Shown here: positions 17,524-26,257 of the stretch, in pieces
Layout: the number at the start of each line of letters is the position of its first letter
Position numbering within the stretch: the stretch's first letter is position 1
Program-made: the position numbers and the translations under genes
Assembly: GCA_900557035.1 (NCBI GenBank)
Contig: USRA01000001.1
Span: 15,940-79,939, forward strand
From: an uncultured Prevotella sp.
GTDB lineage: Bacteria; Bacteroidota; Bacteroidia; Bacteroidales; Bacteroidaceae
Direction: 5' to 3'
Length of the DNA stretch: 64,000 nt
Notes under the pieces: model-generated
The model's input: the letters and a program-made list of their open reading frames with translations, nothing else
Told to the model about the DNA's origin: nothing
The model's database searches: none

Positions 17524-18622
17524 ACTCTGCAGCACCAAGCAGGAGGCAACCTGTGCCGTAGTCCTCAAAATCAGGAACAGAGGTGAAGGTGACAGGCTGA
17601 CCGGCTGCAGGATCCTTTCCGGTACCCTGGTTGTAGCCGATGAAACCATCCTCGTGAACGGATGCGGCAAGCGCCTTCCATGCTTTGTCCATCGCCTTCT
17701 GATAGGTGGCTCTAGGAAGAATGCCCTGCTGAACACCCCATGCCATACCATAGAGGAAGAGACCTGTACCGGTCATCTCAGGACCGCCATAGTTGGCTGG
17801 ACAAACGAGGCTTACGTTCCAGTAGCCATCCTCGCGCTGGCATTTCAGGATAGCCTTACTCATAGAGATGAAGTCTTTCTTCAGATACTGATAGTACTTA
17901 TCTGTCTTTGGCAAAGTCTCCATCACGCGGACCAGGGCTGCATATACCCAACCGTTGCCGCGGCTCCAGTAGCAGTTGCTGCCGTCCTTCTCCTTGTAAG
18001 GTGGCACGTAGTCCTTGTCTCTCCACCAGAGACCTTCTTTTTTGTTGAAGAGACCATTAGCCAGTGTATCACGGCTCCATTTATAGGAATTCATCGCATA
18101 ATCCAGATACTTGCGCTCGCCGGTAATCTTGGCATACTTGGCGTAGGCTGGCATCGCCATCTGGATAGCGTCAATCCAAGTCCAGTAGTTCACCCGGTTG
18201 GTGGCCATCTGATGGTCGAGGTTCTCCTTTACCTTGCTCAAGTCTTTTTTGCCACCGGTCTGAACGTAGCGGTCCATGTAGGTTTGCTGGCAGCACTGGT
18301 TGTCGGCATCGGTATCGTTCACGCTGCCACGGGCTGTCCATTTGTGATAATCCGCCCACTTGTCGGTATAGTCGAGATAGCGCTGCTGAGGGTCAATCTC
18401 GTAAAGCGCCATCAATCCCTCGTAATACACGGCACGGGTCCAGAGGTTGCTGGTGCGGACTTTCTTCACGAATGTGTCGAGAGTAGGGTCGCTGTACTTT
18501 GTCATGAAGTAGTTGTTGGTTCGATTGGCTACTTCCAGGATTTCATTTTGCAATGCGGTCTGGGCAGACATTGAGGTCAAGCTCATGAGCATGCAGAGCG
18601 ATGAAAAGATCTGTTTCTTCAT
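17495..18622 (-). CDS. Glycoside hydrolase family 105, unsaturated rhamnogalacturonyl hydrolase
   Basis: Removes the unsaturated galacturonic acid left at the end of oligosaccharides by pectin or rhamnogalacturonan lyases such as the PL11 enzyme encoded at 45858. 375 residues, signal peptide (KKQIFSSLCMLMSLTSMSA), (alpha/alpha)6-barrel pattern. Typical segments are TRAVYYEGLMALYEID, VNDTDADNQCCQQTYMDRY (with the conserved Asp), YWSRGNGWVYAALVRVM and GPEMTGTGLFLYGMAWGV. It starts 28 bases after the GH106 stop. A tandem repeat covers its 3' end. Confidence 0.9.
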   Translation of the reverse strand: MKKQIFSSLCMLMSLTSMSAQTALQNEILEVANRTNNYFMTKYSDPTLDTFVKKVRTSNLWTRAVYYEGLMALYEIDPQQRYLDYTDKWADYHKWTARGSVNDTDADNQCCQQTYMDRYVQTGGKKDLSKVKENLDHQMATNRVNYWTWIDAIQMAMPAYAKYAKITGERKYLDYAMNSYKWSRDTLANGLFNKKEGLWWRDKDYVPPYKEKDGSNCYWSRGNGWVYAALVRVMETLPKTDKYYQYLKKDFISMSKAILKCQREDGYWNVSLVCPANYGGPEMTGTGLFLYGMAWGVQQGILPRATYQKAMDKAWKALAASVHEDGFIGYNQGTGKDPAAGQPVTFTSVPDFEDYGTGCLLLGAAEYYKLLKVKK

Positions 18623-18650
18623 TTGTCTTGTTATTAATGTTTGTTTATTA

Positions 18651-21230
18651 TTAATTGATTTCCACGAGTTTTACGGTACTGTTGAGTCCGCTTGGCACAG
18701 GAGTCCAGTTCTCGTAGGTGGTCTTCTTGTAGTTGATATCTACCACGTTGATTTCCTTCATCTTGCGCCACTTTACTCCCTGACGGTCGAGTTCTGCGAT
18801 GCGGTTGGCAGGCAGGTTGGTAACCTCGATGCGAAGGGTATTCTTGCCCTTTACCAGCTTGTCCTGACAGTTGAGGATGTAAGGTACAGCCCAGGCACAA
18901 CCCACGTATTCGCCGTTGATATAGACACGGGCACTCTCTCGTACATCTCCCAGATCGATAGCCCACTGTCTCTGGGCATCATCCTTCGACAGCTTGATGG
19001 TGGTTTCGTAAACACCCGTTCCCATCATCACCTTCGCCTTGTCGCTGAGGCTTTCCCAGGTCTTTACTCCCTTGAGGTTGAAGGTTTCGCCCACCTTAGG
19101 AGCATCTTCGGTGAATGATAGCTTCCAGGCATTCTCTGTCAGGTCGATGGTCTTGCTATCCGCAGCAGCGATGGCTTCCTTGCCGCCTACCTTCACCTTA
19201 GAACCAAGTTTCCACTCATTCACGGGTTTGTTCGATGTGATGAGGATGCGGCTCTCGCCACTCTTCAGGTTCAACTGGATACCCTTGTCGCCGATGGTTG
19301 CCTCGTGGTATTTGCCCGTCATTGGATTATACCAGAGACCATTCTTCTCGTTCACGGCCAAAGCAATGCTAGAAGCGATGTCCTTGCTGGTGAGGTTGGC
19401 GATGAAGTAATGATGGCCGATGCTGTTGGCACGGCGGATCATTTTCAAGCCCAGGTTCTTTCTCATCAGTTCCGGTTTTGCCGCCTGTTCCATTGCCTTG
19501 ATGTTGTCGCCCTTGATGATCTTGGCGCCCTGTGCCTTGAGGGCTGAGATATGCTGGATCACATCGCTTGGCATGATGTTGTTGCCAGGAATGATGATGC
19601 CCTTGTATCGGGTTCCGGCAGCAGTCTCTACCATTCCATCCTTAAAGGTACACGTGCGGAGATACTTGTCGCTGATGTAATCGCAGTCGAATCCTGCCTT
19701 GTCGATGTCGAGAATCACCTTGATAAACTCCGGTGCCTTCTTCGCCATGCTGTGGATGTCGAATTGCATCAGCCAGTTCTTGGTATCCTTGCGCCACATA
19801 TCTCTTACTGGCAGATAAACCAGGAAATCGTTGTCTGGCTGTCCCCACTGCAGATAGGTCTGGCAGTTGGTGATGTATTTCATCAGTTCCGGTGCATCGC
19901 GCCAGATGCTGTTGGTAGGACTCATATCCACCGAAGCATAGAACTTCCAGCCTGGCCATGGATCGTTCTTAGGCGAATAGGCGGTGCCATGGAAGAACAT
20001 GTGATTTACGCCGGCGCAGAACATCAGGTCCATATCCGGTTTCATCTGGCTCAGGGATGTGCGGAAGTGCTCGGTGAGCCAGGTGAAGGTTTCGCTGGAT
20101 GTATATTTCTTTCCGGTGATGTGCGCAGCCGATGGAGCATATTTCAGCATGCTGAGGTCGCTGAAGTTTGGACGGGTCTTTCCCGGATCCTTGCGCAGTC
20201 CCTTGATGCCGAAGTTGGTCAGTCCGAAGCCTTCAATCTCCGGAATGTCAACGGCAGCATAGCAATCGATGAGGTTGGCTGGTGAACCATGTGCCTGGTT
20301 GCGGGTGATGGCACCACGCTTGTTCGCCCATGCCGTCCACTGTTCTGTAAAGTTCTTGAGCAGCATATCGCCCAGGGTTTCACGGTAATCGCTTACCACT
20401 ACGGCATCGCCATCGAGGAACTCTGGGAACTTATCCTGCAGTTTGTATCCGTGGTATTTCTCAAATTCTGTCAGGAGGGTAGGAGTCCAGTTGGCACCAT
20501 ATACCTCGTAGCTGTCATTGAAGAAGGTATGCGGATATGGAGTCTTGGATGCCACGAAGGCGCTGTCGATGTGCTGCAGATAATTAGCTACGGCAGTAGA
20601 GTCGAAATGGTCGATAACGTATCCCTCTCCTCCAGGAGCAGCACGTTTCACCTTCTGTCGGGTGCGGCTTTCATAGAGAGCGATGACGCGTTTCTTGTAT
20701 TTCTCACCCTCTACAGGGAATGCCTTGATGACCTTCAGCTTGGCGAAGGCACGCTCTTTCTGTGGCACGTTGAATTCTATCTCCATCAGTTTCTGCTTCA
20801 CATCCACGATGGTATCTACGAATACCGCCTTGCATGCCGCCTCGCTGATAGGTACCCAAGGACCACCGAAAGGCCAACCTGTACCTGTTGCCATATCGGT
20901 TTCGATGCCCACCTGCTTGTTTTCCTTCTCCACGAACTTGAGCATGTCCATCCATTTAGGCGAGAGATAAGGAATATCGTTCTTGTCGTTGCCCTGCACA
21001 CCGTAGAGGGGTGTGATTTCCACGGCACCGATGCCCGCCTTGGCGTATTCGCCAAGGTTCCACTTCAGATTCTCTTGATCCACGGCAGATCCCATCCACC
21101 ACCATCTTACGCCCGGTTTGGCTTCCTGGGTAGGGGTAGGGAGGAGCTGAGCCTGGCAGTTGAGTGATGACATCAATGCCATAGCAAAGGATAATCCTAT
21201 GAATTTATGATTTCTTTTATAGTTCATCAT
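18651..21230 (-). CDS. Glycoside hydrolase family 106, alpha-L-rhamnosidase
   Basis: Predicted to release L-rhamnose from the ends of rhamnogalacturonan oligosaccharides, supplying the rhamnose pathway encoded at 23837-29062. 859 residues with a signal peptide ending SSLNCQA. GH106 features include PGVRWWWMGSAVDQENLKWNL near the N-terminus, IGAVEITPLYGVQG, and TGTGWPFGGPWV, with a C-terminal galactose-binding-like beta domain (ARVYINGEYVGCAWAVPYIL) that carries the sugar-binding pattern. It is the first gene of the minus-strand pectinase operon, with a candidate -7 box at 21275-21282. Confidence 0.9.
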   Translation of the reverse strand: MMNYKRNHKFIGLSFAMALMSSLNCQAQLLPTPTQEAKPGVRWWWMGSAVDQENLKWNLGEYAKAGIGAVEITPLYGVQGNDKNDIPYLSPKWMDMLKFVEKENKQVGIETDMATGTGWPFGGPWVPISEAACKAVFVDTIVDVKQKLMEIEFNVPQKERAFAKLKVIKAFPVEGEKYKKRVIALYESRTRQKVKRAAPGGEGYVIDHFDSTAVANYLQHIDSAFVASKTPYPHTFFNDSYEVYGANWTPTLLTEFEKYHGYKLQDKFPEFLDGDAVVVSDYRETLGDMLLKNFTEQWTAWANKRGAITRNQAHGSPANLIDCYAAVDIPEIEGFGLTNFGIKGLRKDPGKTRPNFSDLSMLKYAPSAAHITGKKYTSSETFTWLTEHFRTSLSQMKPDMDLMFCAGVNHMFFHGTAYSPKNDPWPGWKFYASVDMSPTNSIWRDAPELMKYITNCQTYLQWGQPDNDFLVYLPVRDMWRKDTKNWLMQFDIHSMAKKAPEFIKVILDIDKAGFDCDYISDKYLRTCTFKDGMVETAAGTRYKGIIIPGNNIMPSDVIQHISALKAQGAKIIKGDNIKAMEQAAKPELMRKNLGLKMIRRANSIGHHYFIANLTSKDIASSIALAVNEKNGLWYNPMTGKYHEATIGDKGIQLNLKSGESRILITSNKPVNEWKLGSKVKVGGKEAIAAADSKTIDLTENAWKLSFTEDAPKVGETFNLKGVKTWESLSDKAKVMMGTGVYETTIKLSKDDAQRQWAIDLGDVRESARVYINGEYVGCAWAVPYILNCQDKLVKGKNTLRIEVTNLPANRIAELDRQGVKWRKMKEINVVDINYKKTTYENWTPVPSGLNSTVKLVEIN

Positions 21231-21524
21231 ATTGGGTTTTATAAAGTTGTTCTTAATTGTTTATTCTTCGTCTGCAAAGATAGCGAAAAATACCCAATAA
21301 TAGCAGTATTATGATTCTTAAAAATGTAAAATAGTACAAATATGCTAGGTGTTTTGCCAAAAAGTTAAGGAAGTACATAAAAAAGATGACCTTGCAAACC
21401 CCGAGGTATCTAAAAAGGAACGGTAATCATCGGCTGATGATCACCTTAAAATCACGAATATACCAAGTATGGCTGCATGTTTATTTGGTATTCTCCTCAA
21501 AATGATGTACCATATGGTGAATTC

Positions 21525-21643
21525 TACGATAATCTCGTAAATATCTGTGCTATTATATTACGAAAAGCTCGTAAAACGTTAAAATATAGCTGTATTTATG
21601 TTTTTTAACGAAGATTGTTTTGTGCTTATACGAAAAGTTCGTA
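21525..21643 (+). promoter_or_regulatory. Three TACGA-N5-TCGTA operators, probably for the BlaI-type repressor
   Basis: Palindromes TACGA-N5-TCGTA occur at 21525-21539, 21559-21573 and 21629-21643, all with the same 5-base spacer. The last lies inside the promoter between its two boxes, so a bound repressor would block transcription. BlaI/MecI proteins bind dyads of this size, and self-repression is the usual arrangement. Confidence 0.7.
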
Positions 21644-21649
21644 GATTTG
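21619..21649 (+). promoter_or_regulatory. Promoter of the BlaI/BlaR1-type operon
   Basis: TTTG at 21619-21622, 19 bases, then TAGATTTG at 21642-21649. This is an exact fit to the Bacteroidota consensus, and the third operator overlaps it. Confidence 0.75.
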
Positions 21650-21701
21650 CAGCGTGATTTAGAAACAAGAATGTTGAATTTAAAAGAATAAAGATAAAAA
21701 T

Positions 21702-22064
21702 ATGGAAAAGCTGACGAATCAGGAAGAAGATATTATGCTTCGAATATGGCGATTGGGCCGATGTGCCGTGAAACAGATTATGGAACTGTTGCCAGAACCT
21801 CGTCCACCTTATACTACAGTGGCTTCTATTGTGAACAATCTGAAGCGCAAGGAATATGTCAAGGCGGAGCGGGATGGCAAGGGGTATGTCTATTCTCCAC
21901 TCATAGCCGAGAGCGATTACAAGCGGAAGTTCCTGTCGGGTTTCGTGAACGATTACTTCAAGAATTCCTTCAAGGAAATGGTTTCCTTCTTTGCTAAGGA
22001 TGAGAAAATCAGTCCCGAGGACCTCAAGGATATTATCCGGGAAATCGAGAGTTCGGAAGAATAA
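21702..22064 (+). CDS. BlaI/MecI/CopY-family transcriptional repressor
   Basis: 120-residue winged-helix repressor. The N-terminus LTNQEEDIMLRIWRLGRCAVKQIMELL followed by PPYTTVASIVNNLKRKEYVKAERDGKGYVY is the typical BlaI DNA-binding domain. The C-terminal helices (FLSGFVNDYFKNSFKEMVSFF) would dimerise and carry the cleavage region. The BlaR1-type sensor protease follows 77 bases later. Three matching palindromes precede the gene, so it very likely represses its own operon. No beta-lactamase gene is adjacent, so the stimulus may be some other envelope stress. Confidence 0.9.
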   Translation: MEKLTNQEEDIMLRIWRLGRCAVKQIMELLPEPRPPYTTVASIVNNLKRKEYVKAERDGKGYVYSPLIAESDYKRKFLSGFVNDYFKNSFKEMVSFFAKDEKISPEDLKDIIREIESSEE

Positions 22065-22141
22065 CTCGAGAACTTTGATGAATAAATCAAGCTTTCGGAA
22101 GAATAATTATTAAGTTCATTTCAAACAAAAAACGAAACTGT

Positions 22142-23581
22142 ATGGCAATATATCTTATAAAAATCAATGTAGCCCTGATGCTGCTTTATGGCTTTTATCG
22201 CCTCACGGTGAGCCGCGATACTTTCTTCGCTCTTCGCCGCCTTACCCTCTGGCTCATCTATGCCGTTGCCCTGATGGTTCCGGCGCTCAGTCTGGAATAT
22301 TGGGTGCGCGATACACCAACGATGGCGAGTATGGCACATGTATATGCCGACACGTTTTATCCCGTGGTGGTTGTAAAGGCTCAGGCTCCCAGTATTACCT
22401 GGATGGATATGCTGCAGGGCATCTATTGGGCAGGAGTTGCAATTCTCTCATTGCGTTTGGTATGGCAGCTCTTCAGCATCATCCGCCTTGCGGTTATTTC
22501 CCGGAAGCAGGAGGTGGAAGGCATAACGGTACATCTTCTCAGAGGCGAGGGGAGTCCGTTCTCCTTCTTTCGCTGGGTGTTTATGTATCCATCTACCCTG
22601 GAGGGTAAGCAGTTGCACGAAGTGATGGTTCATGAGTGCACCCATGTTTCGGGTCTCCATTCCCTGGATACCCTCTTCTCCGAACTTTTCTCCATCGCCT
22701 GCTGGTTTAATCCGTTTGCCTGGCTGATGAAGCAGGAAGTAAGAATGAATTTGGAATATTTAGCCGATGAAAGTGTTTTATCTGATGGCAACGCGCGCAA
22801 ATCCTATCAGTATCACCTTCTAGGTTTGGCATATCGACAGCCGAATGAATCGACCAAGATTGCTAATAATTTTAATTTATTACCTCTTAAAAAAAGAATT
22901 AAAATGATGAACAAACGTAGAACTAGTGAAATGGGCAAGGCGAAGTACCTCCTTTTCGCACCTTTAGCAGGAGTGTTGCTTATGGTGAGCAACATCGAGA
23001 GTGTGGCTCGTGAGATTGGCGAGCAGCTTCCGGAAGTAGCCGAGGTTCAGCAGAAGGCTGAGCAGGCTCTGAATGCTGATGTGGCTGTGGCGAATCCGAC
23101 GGCTGAAGAAGCAAAAGCTGCCGCAGAAGCCAAAAAGGCTGAAGAAGCTAAGGCTGCTGAATTGGCAAAGTCGGAAGCAGAACTGAAGGCGGAAGCAAAG
23201 GCTTCTGATGCGACAGCCCCAGCCGATACAACCAAGAATGTGGTTTATGATGTAACAGAGACATTGCCGCAATTTCCTGGTGGTCAGGGAGTGATGATGA
23301 AGTATCTGGCTGCAAACATCAAGTATCCGGCTTCCGCCGTCAAGGCCAAAAAGCAGGGCCGTGTGATTGTAGGCTTTATCGTCCAGAAGGATGGTAGCAT
23401 TACGCATGCCAAGATTGTCAGATCTATAGATCCGGAACTTGATGCTGAGGCTTTGAGAGTCGTGAAGGGGATGCCTAAGTGGACTCCTGGTACACAGTTA
23501 GGTAAACCGGTGAGCGTAAAATATACCCTCCCTGTAAAATTCTTTCTTCAGAAAGATGCAACCCCAGGGAAAAAGAAGTAA
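22142..23581 (+). CDS. BlaR1-like M56 metallopeptidase with TonB C-terminal domain
   Basis: 479-residue membrane protein. Hydrophobic segments near residues 1-20, 33-55 and 90-115 surround an M56 protease domain with the zinc motif HECTH (about 163-167). A further hydrophobic segment is at about 275-290. An alanine/lysine/glutamate-rich stretch (about 305-355) then leads to a TonB_C domain (IKYPASAVKAKKQGRVIVGF, KWTPGTQLGKPVSVKYTLPV). The protease would cut the adjacent BlaI-type repressor on sensing a signal. The TonB-like tail replaces the penicillin-binding sensor of BlaR1, so it may contact an outer-membrane receptor or cell-wall component. This combination is known in Bacteroidota, but its role here is not established. 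Confidence 0.88.
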   Translation: MAIYLIKINVALMLLYGFYRLTVSRDTFFALRRLTLWLIYAVALMVPALSLEYWVRDTPTMASMAHVYADTFYPVVVVKAQAPSITWMDMLQGIYWAGVAILSLRLVWQLFSIIRLAVISRKQEVEGITVHLLRGEGSPFSFFRWVFMYPSTLEGKQLHEVMVHECTHVSGLHSLDTLFSELFSIACWFNPFAWLMKQEVRMNLEYLADESVLSDGNARKSYQYHLLGLAYRQPNESTKIANNFNLLPLKKRIKMMNKRRTSEMGKAKYLLFAPLAGVLLMVSNIESVAREIGEQLPEVAEVQQKAEQALNADVAVANPTAEEAKAAAEAKKAEEAKAAELAKSEAELKAEAKASDATAPADTTKNVVYDVTETLPQFPGGQGVMMKYLAANIKYPASAVKAKKQGRVIVGFIVQKDGSITHAKIVRSIDPELDAEALRVVKGMPKWTPGTQLGKPVSVKYTLPVKFFLQKDATPGKKK

Positions 23582-23671
23582 AGTAGAATATCAATTTCGG
23601 GTTATAAAAAGAGCATAAATCTCATCTCATCAATAGAGTATGAATTCTCTATTGGCATGTAGAATGAAAAG

Positions 23672-23717
23672 GGCGGTTTTCTTGCGTGATGCAAGGAAGC
23701 CGCCTTCTGCATTTTTT
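23672..23717 (+). terminator. Terminator of the BlaI/BlaR1-type operon
   Basis: Long stem GGCGG...CTTGC against GCAAG...CCGCC around a GTGAT loop, then TTCTGCATTTTTT. Confidence 0.75.
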
Positions 23718-23792
23718 CACGATTTTGAGGGTTATGCCAAATGTCATAGCCCAAATATCAAAAGAATAGGTTGGATATGAAGGGAAATCACT

Positions 23793-23800
23793 ACTTTTGC
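23793..23800 (+). promoter_or_regulatory. -7 box of the rhaD promoter
   Basis: TACTTTTG fits TAnnTTTG and lies 37 bases before ATG 23837. The upstream box is only GTTG (23771-23774), so an activator such as the AraC-type protein may be needed. Confidence 0.55.
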
Positions 23801-23836
23801 AGCAGAAATTTTAAACAAGCTAATAACAAGATTACA

Positions 23837-24646
23837 ATGAATAGCGTATTAGAAGGTCGTCCTGCTTTGAAAAAGGAGGTCGAGAAGATTGCTGAAGTTG
23901 CCGGATACCTCTGGCAGAATGGTTGGGCTGAGCGTAATGGTGGTAACATCACCGTAAACATCACCGACTTGGTAGATGACGAAATCAAGGCTTTGCCTGC
24001 TATCAGCGAAGTGAAGCAGATTGGTACAGCATTGCCAGCCTTGAAGGGTTGCTACTTTTTCTGCAAGGGTACAGGCAAGCGTATGCGCGACTTGGCTCGC
24101 TGGCCTATGGAGAACGGTTCTATCATCCGAATCCTCGATGATTGCGCCAGTTATGTCATCATCGCTGATAATGCCGTGATGCCAACATCTGAGTTGCCTA
24201 GCCACCTGAGCGTTCATGCCCGTCTTATCGAAAAGGGTTCCAACTACAAGGCTACCGTTCATACTCACCCTATCGAGCTTATTGCCATGAGCCACAACAA
24301 GAAGTTCATGGGCAAGGATGTTTTGAGCAACCTACTCTGGAGTATGATTCCAGAGACCAAAGCGTTCTGTCCACTCGGTCTGGGTATTGTTCCTTATCAG
24401 TTGCCAGGCAGCTTGAAGCTTGCTGAGGAGACCTTGAAGGAGTTGGAAGACTATGATGTAGTGATGTGGGAGAAGCATGGCGTCTTTGCCAAAGGTTTGG
24501 ACGTAATGGATGCTTTCGACCAGATTGACGTGCTCTCTAAGAGTGCGAAGATCTACATCGATTCCAAGTGTATGGGATTCGAGCCTGATGGTATGAGCCA
24601 GGAAGAAATGGCTGAGATGACCGAGGCTTTCAATTTGCCAAGATAA
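23837..24646 (+). CDS. rhaD: L-rhamnulose-1-phosphate aldolase
   Basis: Last step of L-rhamnose breakdown: splits rhamnulose-1-phosphate into dihydroxyacetone phosphate and L-lactaldehyde. 269 residues, close to E. coli RhaD (274). I chose ATG 23837 because the longer frame (from TTG 23771) would start before the promoter box. Class II aldolase features are visible: NGWAERNGGNITVN, the zinc-binding HTHP in YKATVHTHPIELIAMSH, and EKHGVFAKGLDVMDAFDQID near the end. It converges on the rhaM-rhaT-rhaA-rhaB genes. Confidence 0.95.
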   Translation: MNSVLEGRPALKKEVEKIAEVAGYLWQNGWAERNGGNITVNITDLVDDEIKALPAISEVKQIGTALPALKGCYFFCKGTGKRMRDLARWPMENGSIIRILDDCASYVIIADNAVMPTSELPSHLSVHARLIEKGSNYKATVHTHPIELIAMSHNKKFMGKDVLSNLLWSMIPETKAFCPLGLGIVPYQLPGSLKLAEETLKELEDYDVVMWEKHGVFAKGLDVMDAFDQIDVLSKSAKIYIDSKCMGFEPDGMSQEEMAEMTEAFNLPR

Positions 24647-24727
24647 GGTATAGGTTTTTCTATGAATAGTTGATATAGTGTTGTTAGTAATATTTTGATA
24701 TAAATAGGTTTACTAGATATACATTTT

Positions 24728-24755
24728 CCCCCGAACATCGTGAGATGCTCGGGGG
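24728..24755. terminator. Hairpin between convergent rhaD and rhaM
   Basis: CCCCCGA-a-CATC against GATG-c-TCGGGGG with a GTGA loop. GC-rich and placed where both transcripts end; T-runs are weak on both sides. Confidence 0.65.
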
Positions 24756-24790
24756 CTTTGTCTGTATCTAAGCTAACTGACATCTTTATG

Positions 24791-25108
24791 TCAATCCATG
24801 TGGAAAAGTTCTTCTAGCGGAATGCTGACAGGCGAATTATCTGGATTCACCTCCATGATGTCTGCCATCATATCCCACCATTTCTGGGTGATAGGATCCA
24901 CGTTGGTCGTGTCCTGGCTGTTGGTATCGCTGTCGCATTTCTGAACGGCAAAGAGCAGGTTGGTGTCCTTGTCCCAGAAGATACTGTAGTCGCTCACTCC
25001 CTGATTCTTGATCATCTGTTTCAACTCTGGCCAGATTGCAGCATGGCGCTTGGCATATTCCTTTTCGTATCCCTTCTTGAGATACATCTTAAATGCAAAT
25101 CTTTTCAT
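24791..25108 (-). CDS. rhaM: L-rhamnose mutarotase
   Basis: Interconverts the alpha and beta anomers of L-rhamnose so that the isomerase receives its substrate. 105 residues (E. coli RhaM 104). It carries the family segments RHAAIWPELKQMIKNQG, FWDKDTNLLFAVQ, QKWWDMMADIM and NPDNSPVSIPLEELFHMD. Last gene of the rhaB-rhaA-rhaT-rhaM operon, 19 bases after rhaT. Confidence 0.95.
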   Translation of the reverse strand: MKRFAFKMYLKKGYEKEYAKRHAAIWPELKQMIKNQGVSDYSIFWDKDTNLLFAVQKCDSDTNSQDTTNVDPITQKWWDMMADIMEVNPDNSPVSIPLEELFHMD

Positions 25109-25127
25109 ATCATTCTATATTTTGAAG

Positions 25128-26159
25128 TTAAATCAACTGTGGCAGGAAGCTTGAGATAATCAAGACGATGATGCCGACGATTAATACGGTGATGGTCTTT
25201 GATGAGCATCCCTTCCATTCCTTCAGAATGATGCCCCATACATTTGAGAACACCACGTTGAGTGCCATCAGGATGCAGAAAGACAGAGTCATAAGGGTAG
25301 GGGATTCGGTGAGGAAACCTTTTCCTAATGACAAGCCGAAGAACTGACTGTACCACAAGGCACCAGCTAGGGCACAATACAGGATGTTGTTGCTCCAAAC
25401 CTCCTCGTTCTTATAATCGCTCCAAGTATGATTCTTGGTGTTCTGATAGAAACAGTAGATGGCATTGGTAATGAAACCACCCACGGTAACGAGGAAGGTA
25501 GCAGGCAGGGTCTTGAACATATCAGGGGTGAAGGTGCCGAAGTGAATATCATCGCCGAAGGCGAGACCCACATTGAAGCATCCGCTCATGAAACCAGCCA
25601 GCAGGGCGATGGCAAGACCCTTAGGGAAGTTGAAATCCTTTACCGCAGCCTTCTTCTCCTCTTCAGAGAGCGATGCCGCCTTCATGCTGCCAGCTACACC
25701 GATGATGGCGATACCGAGCAGGGTGACTACCACACCGAGGATGACGCTGAAGGTGAGCGATGAAAGGGCATCCAGCTCAGGGAAGAAGATGTTGAGCAGC
25801 ACCGGTCCCATGATGGTGCCGAGACCAGCGCAGGTTCCCAGGGCGATGCTCTGCCCCAATGCCACACCCAGATAGCGCATGGAGAGACCGAAGGTGAGTC
25901 CGCCTACGCCCCAGAGCACACCGAAGAGCATGCTCATAGCTACATTGAAGCCGAATCCGTCGAATAATTCAAAGAAGGAATGTCCGCTAGGTACTGCGAG
26001 CATAGCGCCGAAAAAAGGCAAAATAAGCCATGCGAACACACCCTGAACTATCCAGTATGATTCCCAACTCCAATCTTTGATCTTGTTGATAGGAACATAA
26101 CAGCTGGACTGGCAGAATGCGCCGATGGCTATGATGAAAAGTCCTATTAATATTTCCAT
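25128..26159 (-). CDS. rhaT: L-rhamnose/proton symporter
   Basis: Inner-membrane importer of L-rhamnose. 343 residues with about ten hydrophobic segments, matching E. coli RhaT (344). Typical segments are GAFCQSSCYVPINKIKDWSWESYW, LFGVLWGVGGLTFGLSMRYLGVALGQS and GLAFGDDIHF. It lies between rhaA and rhaM. A hairpin at 26205-26228 separates it from rhaA and could lower its expression. Confidence 0.94.
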   Translation of the reverse strand: MEILIGLFIIAIGAFCQSSCYVPINKIKDWSWESYWIVQGVFAWLILPFFGAMLAVPSGHSFFELFDGFGFNVAMSMLFGVLWGVGGLTFGLSMRYLGVALGQSIALGTCAGLGTIMGPVLLNIFFPELDALSSLTFSVILGVVVTLLGIAIIGVAGSMKAASLSEEEKKAAVKDFNFPKGLAIALLAGFMSGCFNVGLAFGDDIHFGTFTPDMFKTLPATFLVTVGGFITNAIYCFYQNTKNHTWSDYKNEEVWSNNILYCALAGALWYSQFFGLSLGKGFLTESPTLMTLSFCILMALNVVFSNVWGIILKEWKGCSSKTITVLIVGIIVLIISSFLPQLI

Positions 26160-26204
26160 TGTGTTGTTAATTGCTTGGTAATTAGGTAAAAGCAGACTGA
26201 AAAA

Positions 26205-26228
26205 TCCTAGGCTTCGCTGAGCCTAGGA
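26205..26228 (-). terminator. Hairpin between rhaA and rhaT (partial terminator)
   Basis: Perfect 9-bp stem TCCTAGGCT/AGCCTAGGA with a 6-base loop; on the minus strand TTTTT follows. It lies inside the operon, so it may attenuate rhaT-rhaM or define a processed 3' end. Confidence 0.55.
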
Positions 26229-26257
26229 CCTTTTAGCCTGCTTGAATATCTTATATC

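Larger units (their letters stand above)
21231..21701. other. Divergent intergenic region between GH106 and the BlaI-type gene
   Basis: 471 bases without a gene. On the minus strand a TATCTTTG box (21275-21282) serves the GH106 operon, with no clear -33 box. An imperfect hairpin GGTAATCATC/GATGATCACC lies at 21422-21445. The right part holds three operators and the promoter of the BlaI-type gene. Confidence 0.6.

Noticed and set aside
20289-21167. 292-codon plus-strand frame
   Set aside because: Antisense to GH106, which has clear family segments; a GC-related shadow.
23771-23836. Longer N-terminus for RhaD
   Set aside because: Starts at a TTG upstream of the -7 box TACTTTTG at 23793; ATG 23837 gives the length of known RhaD.
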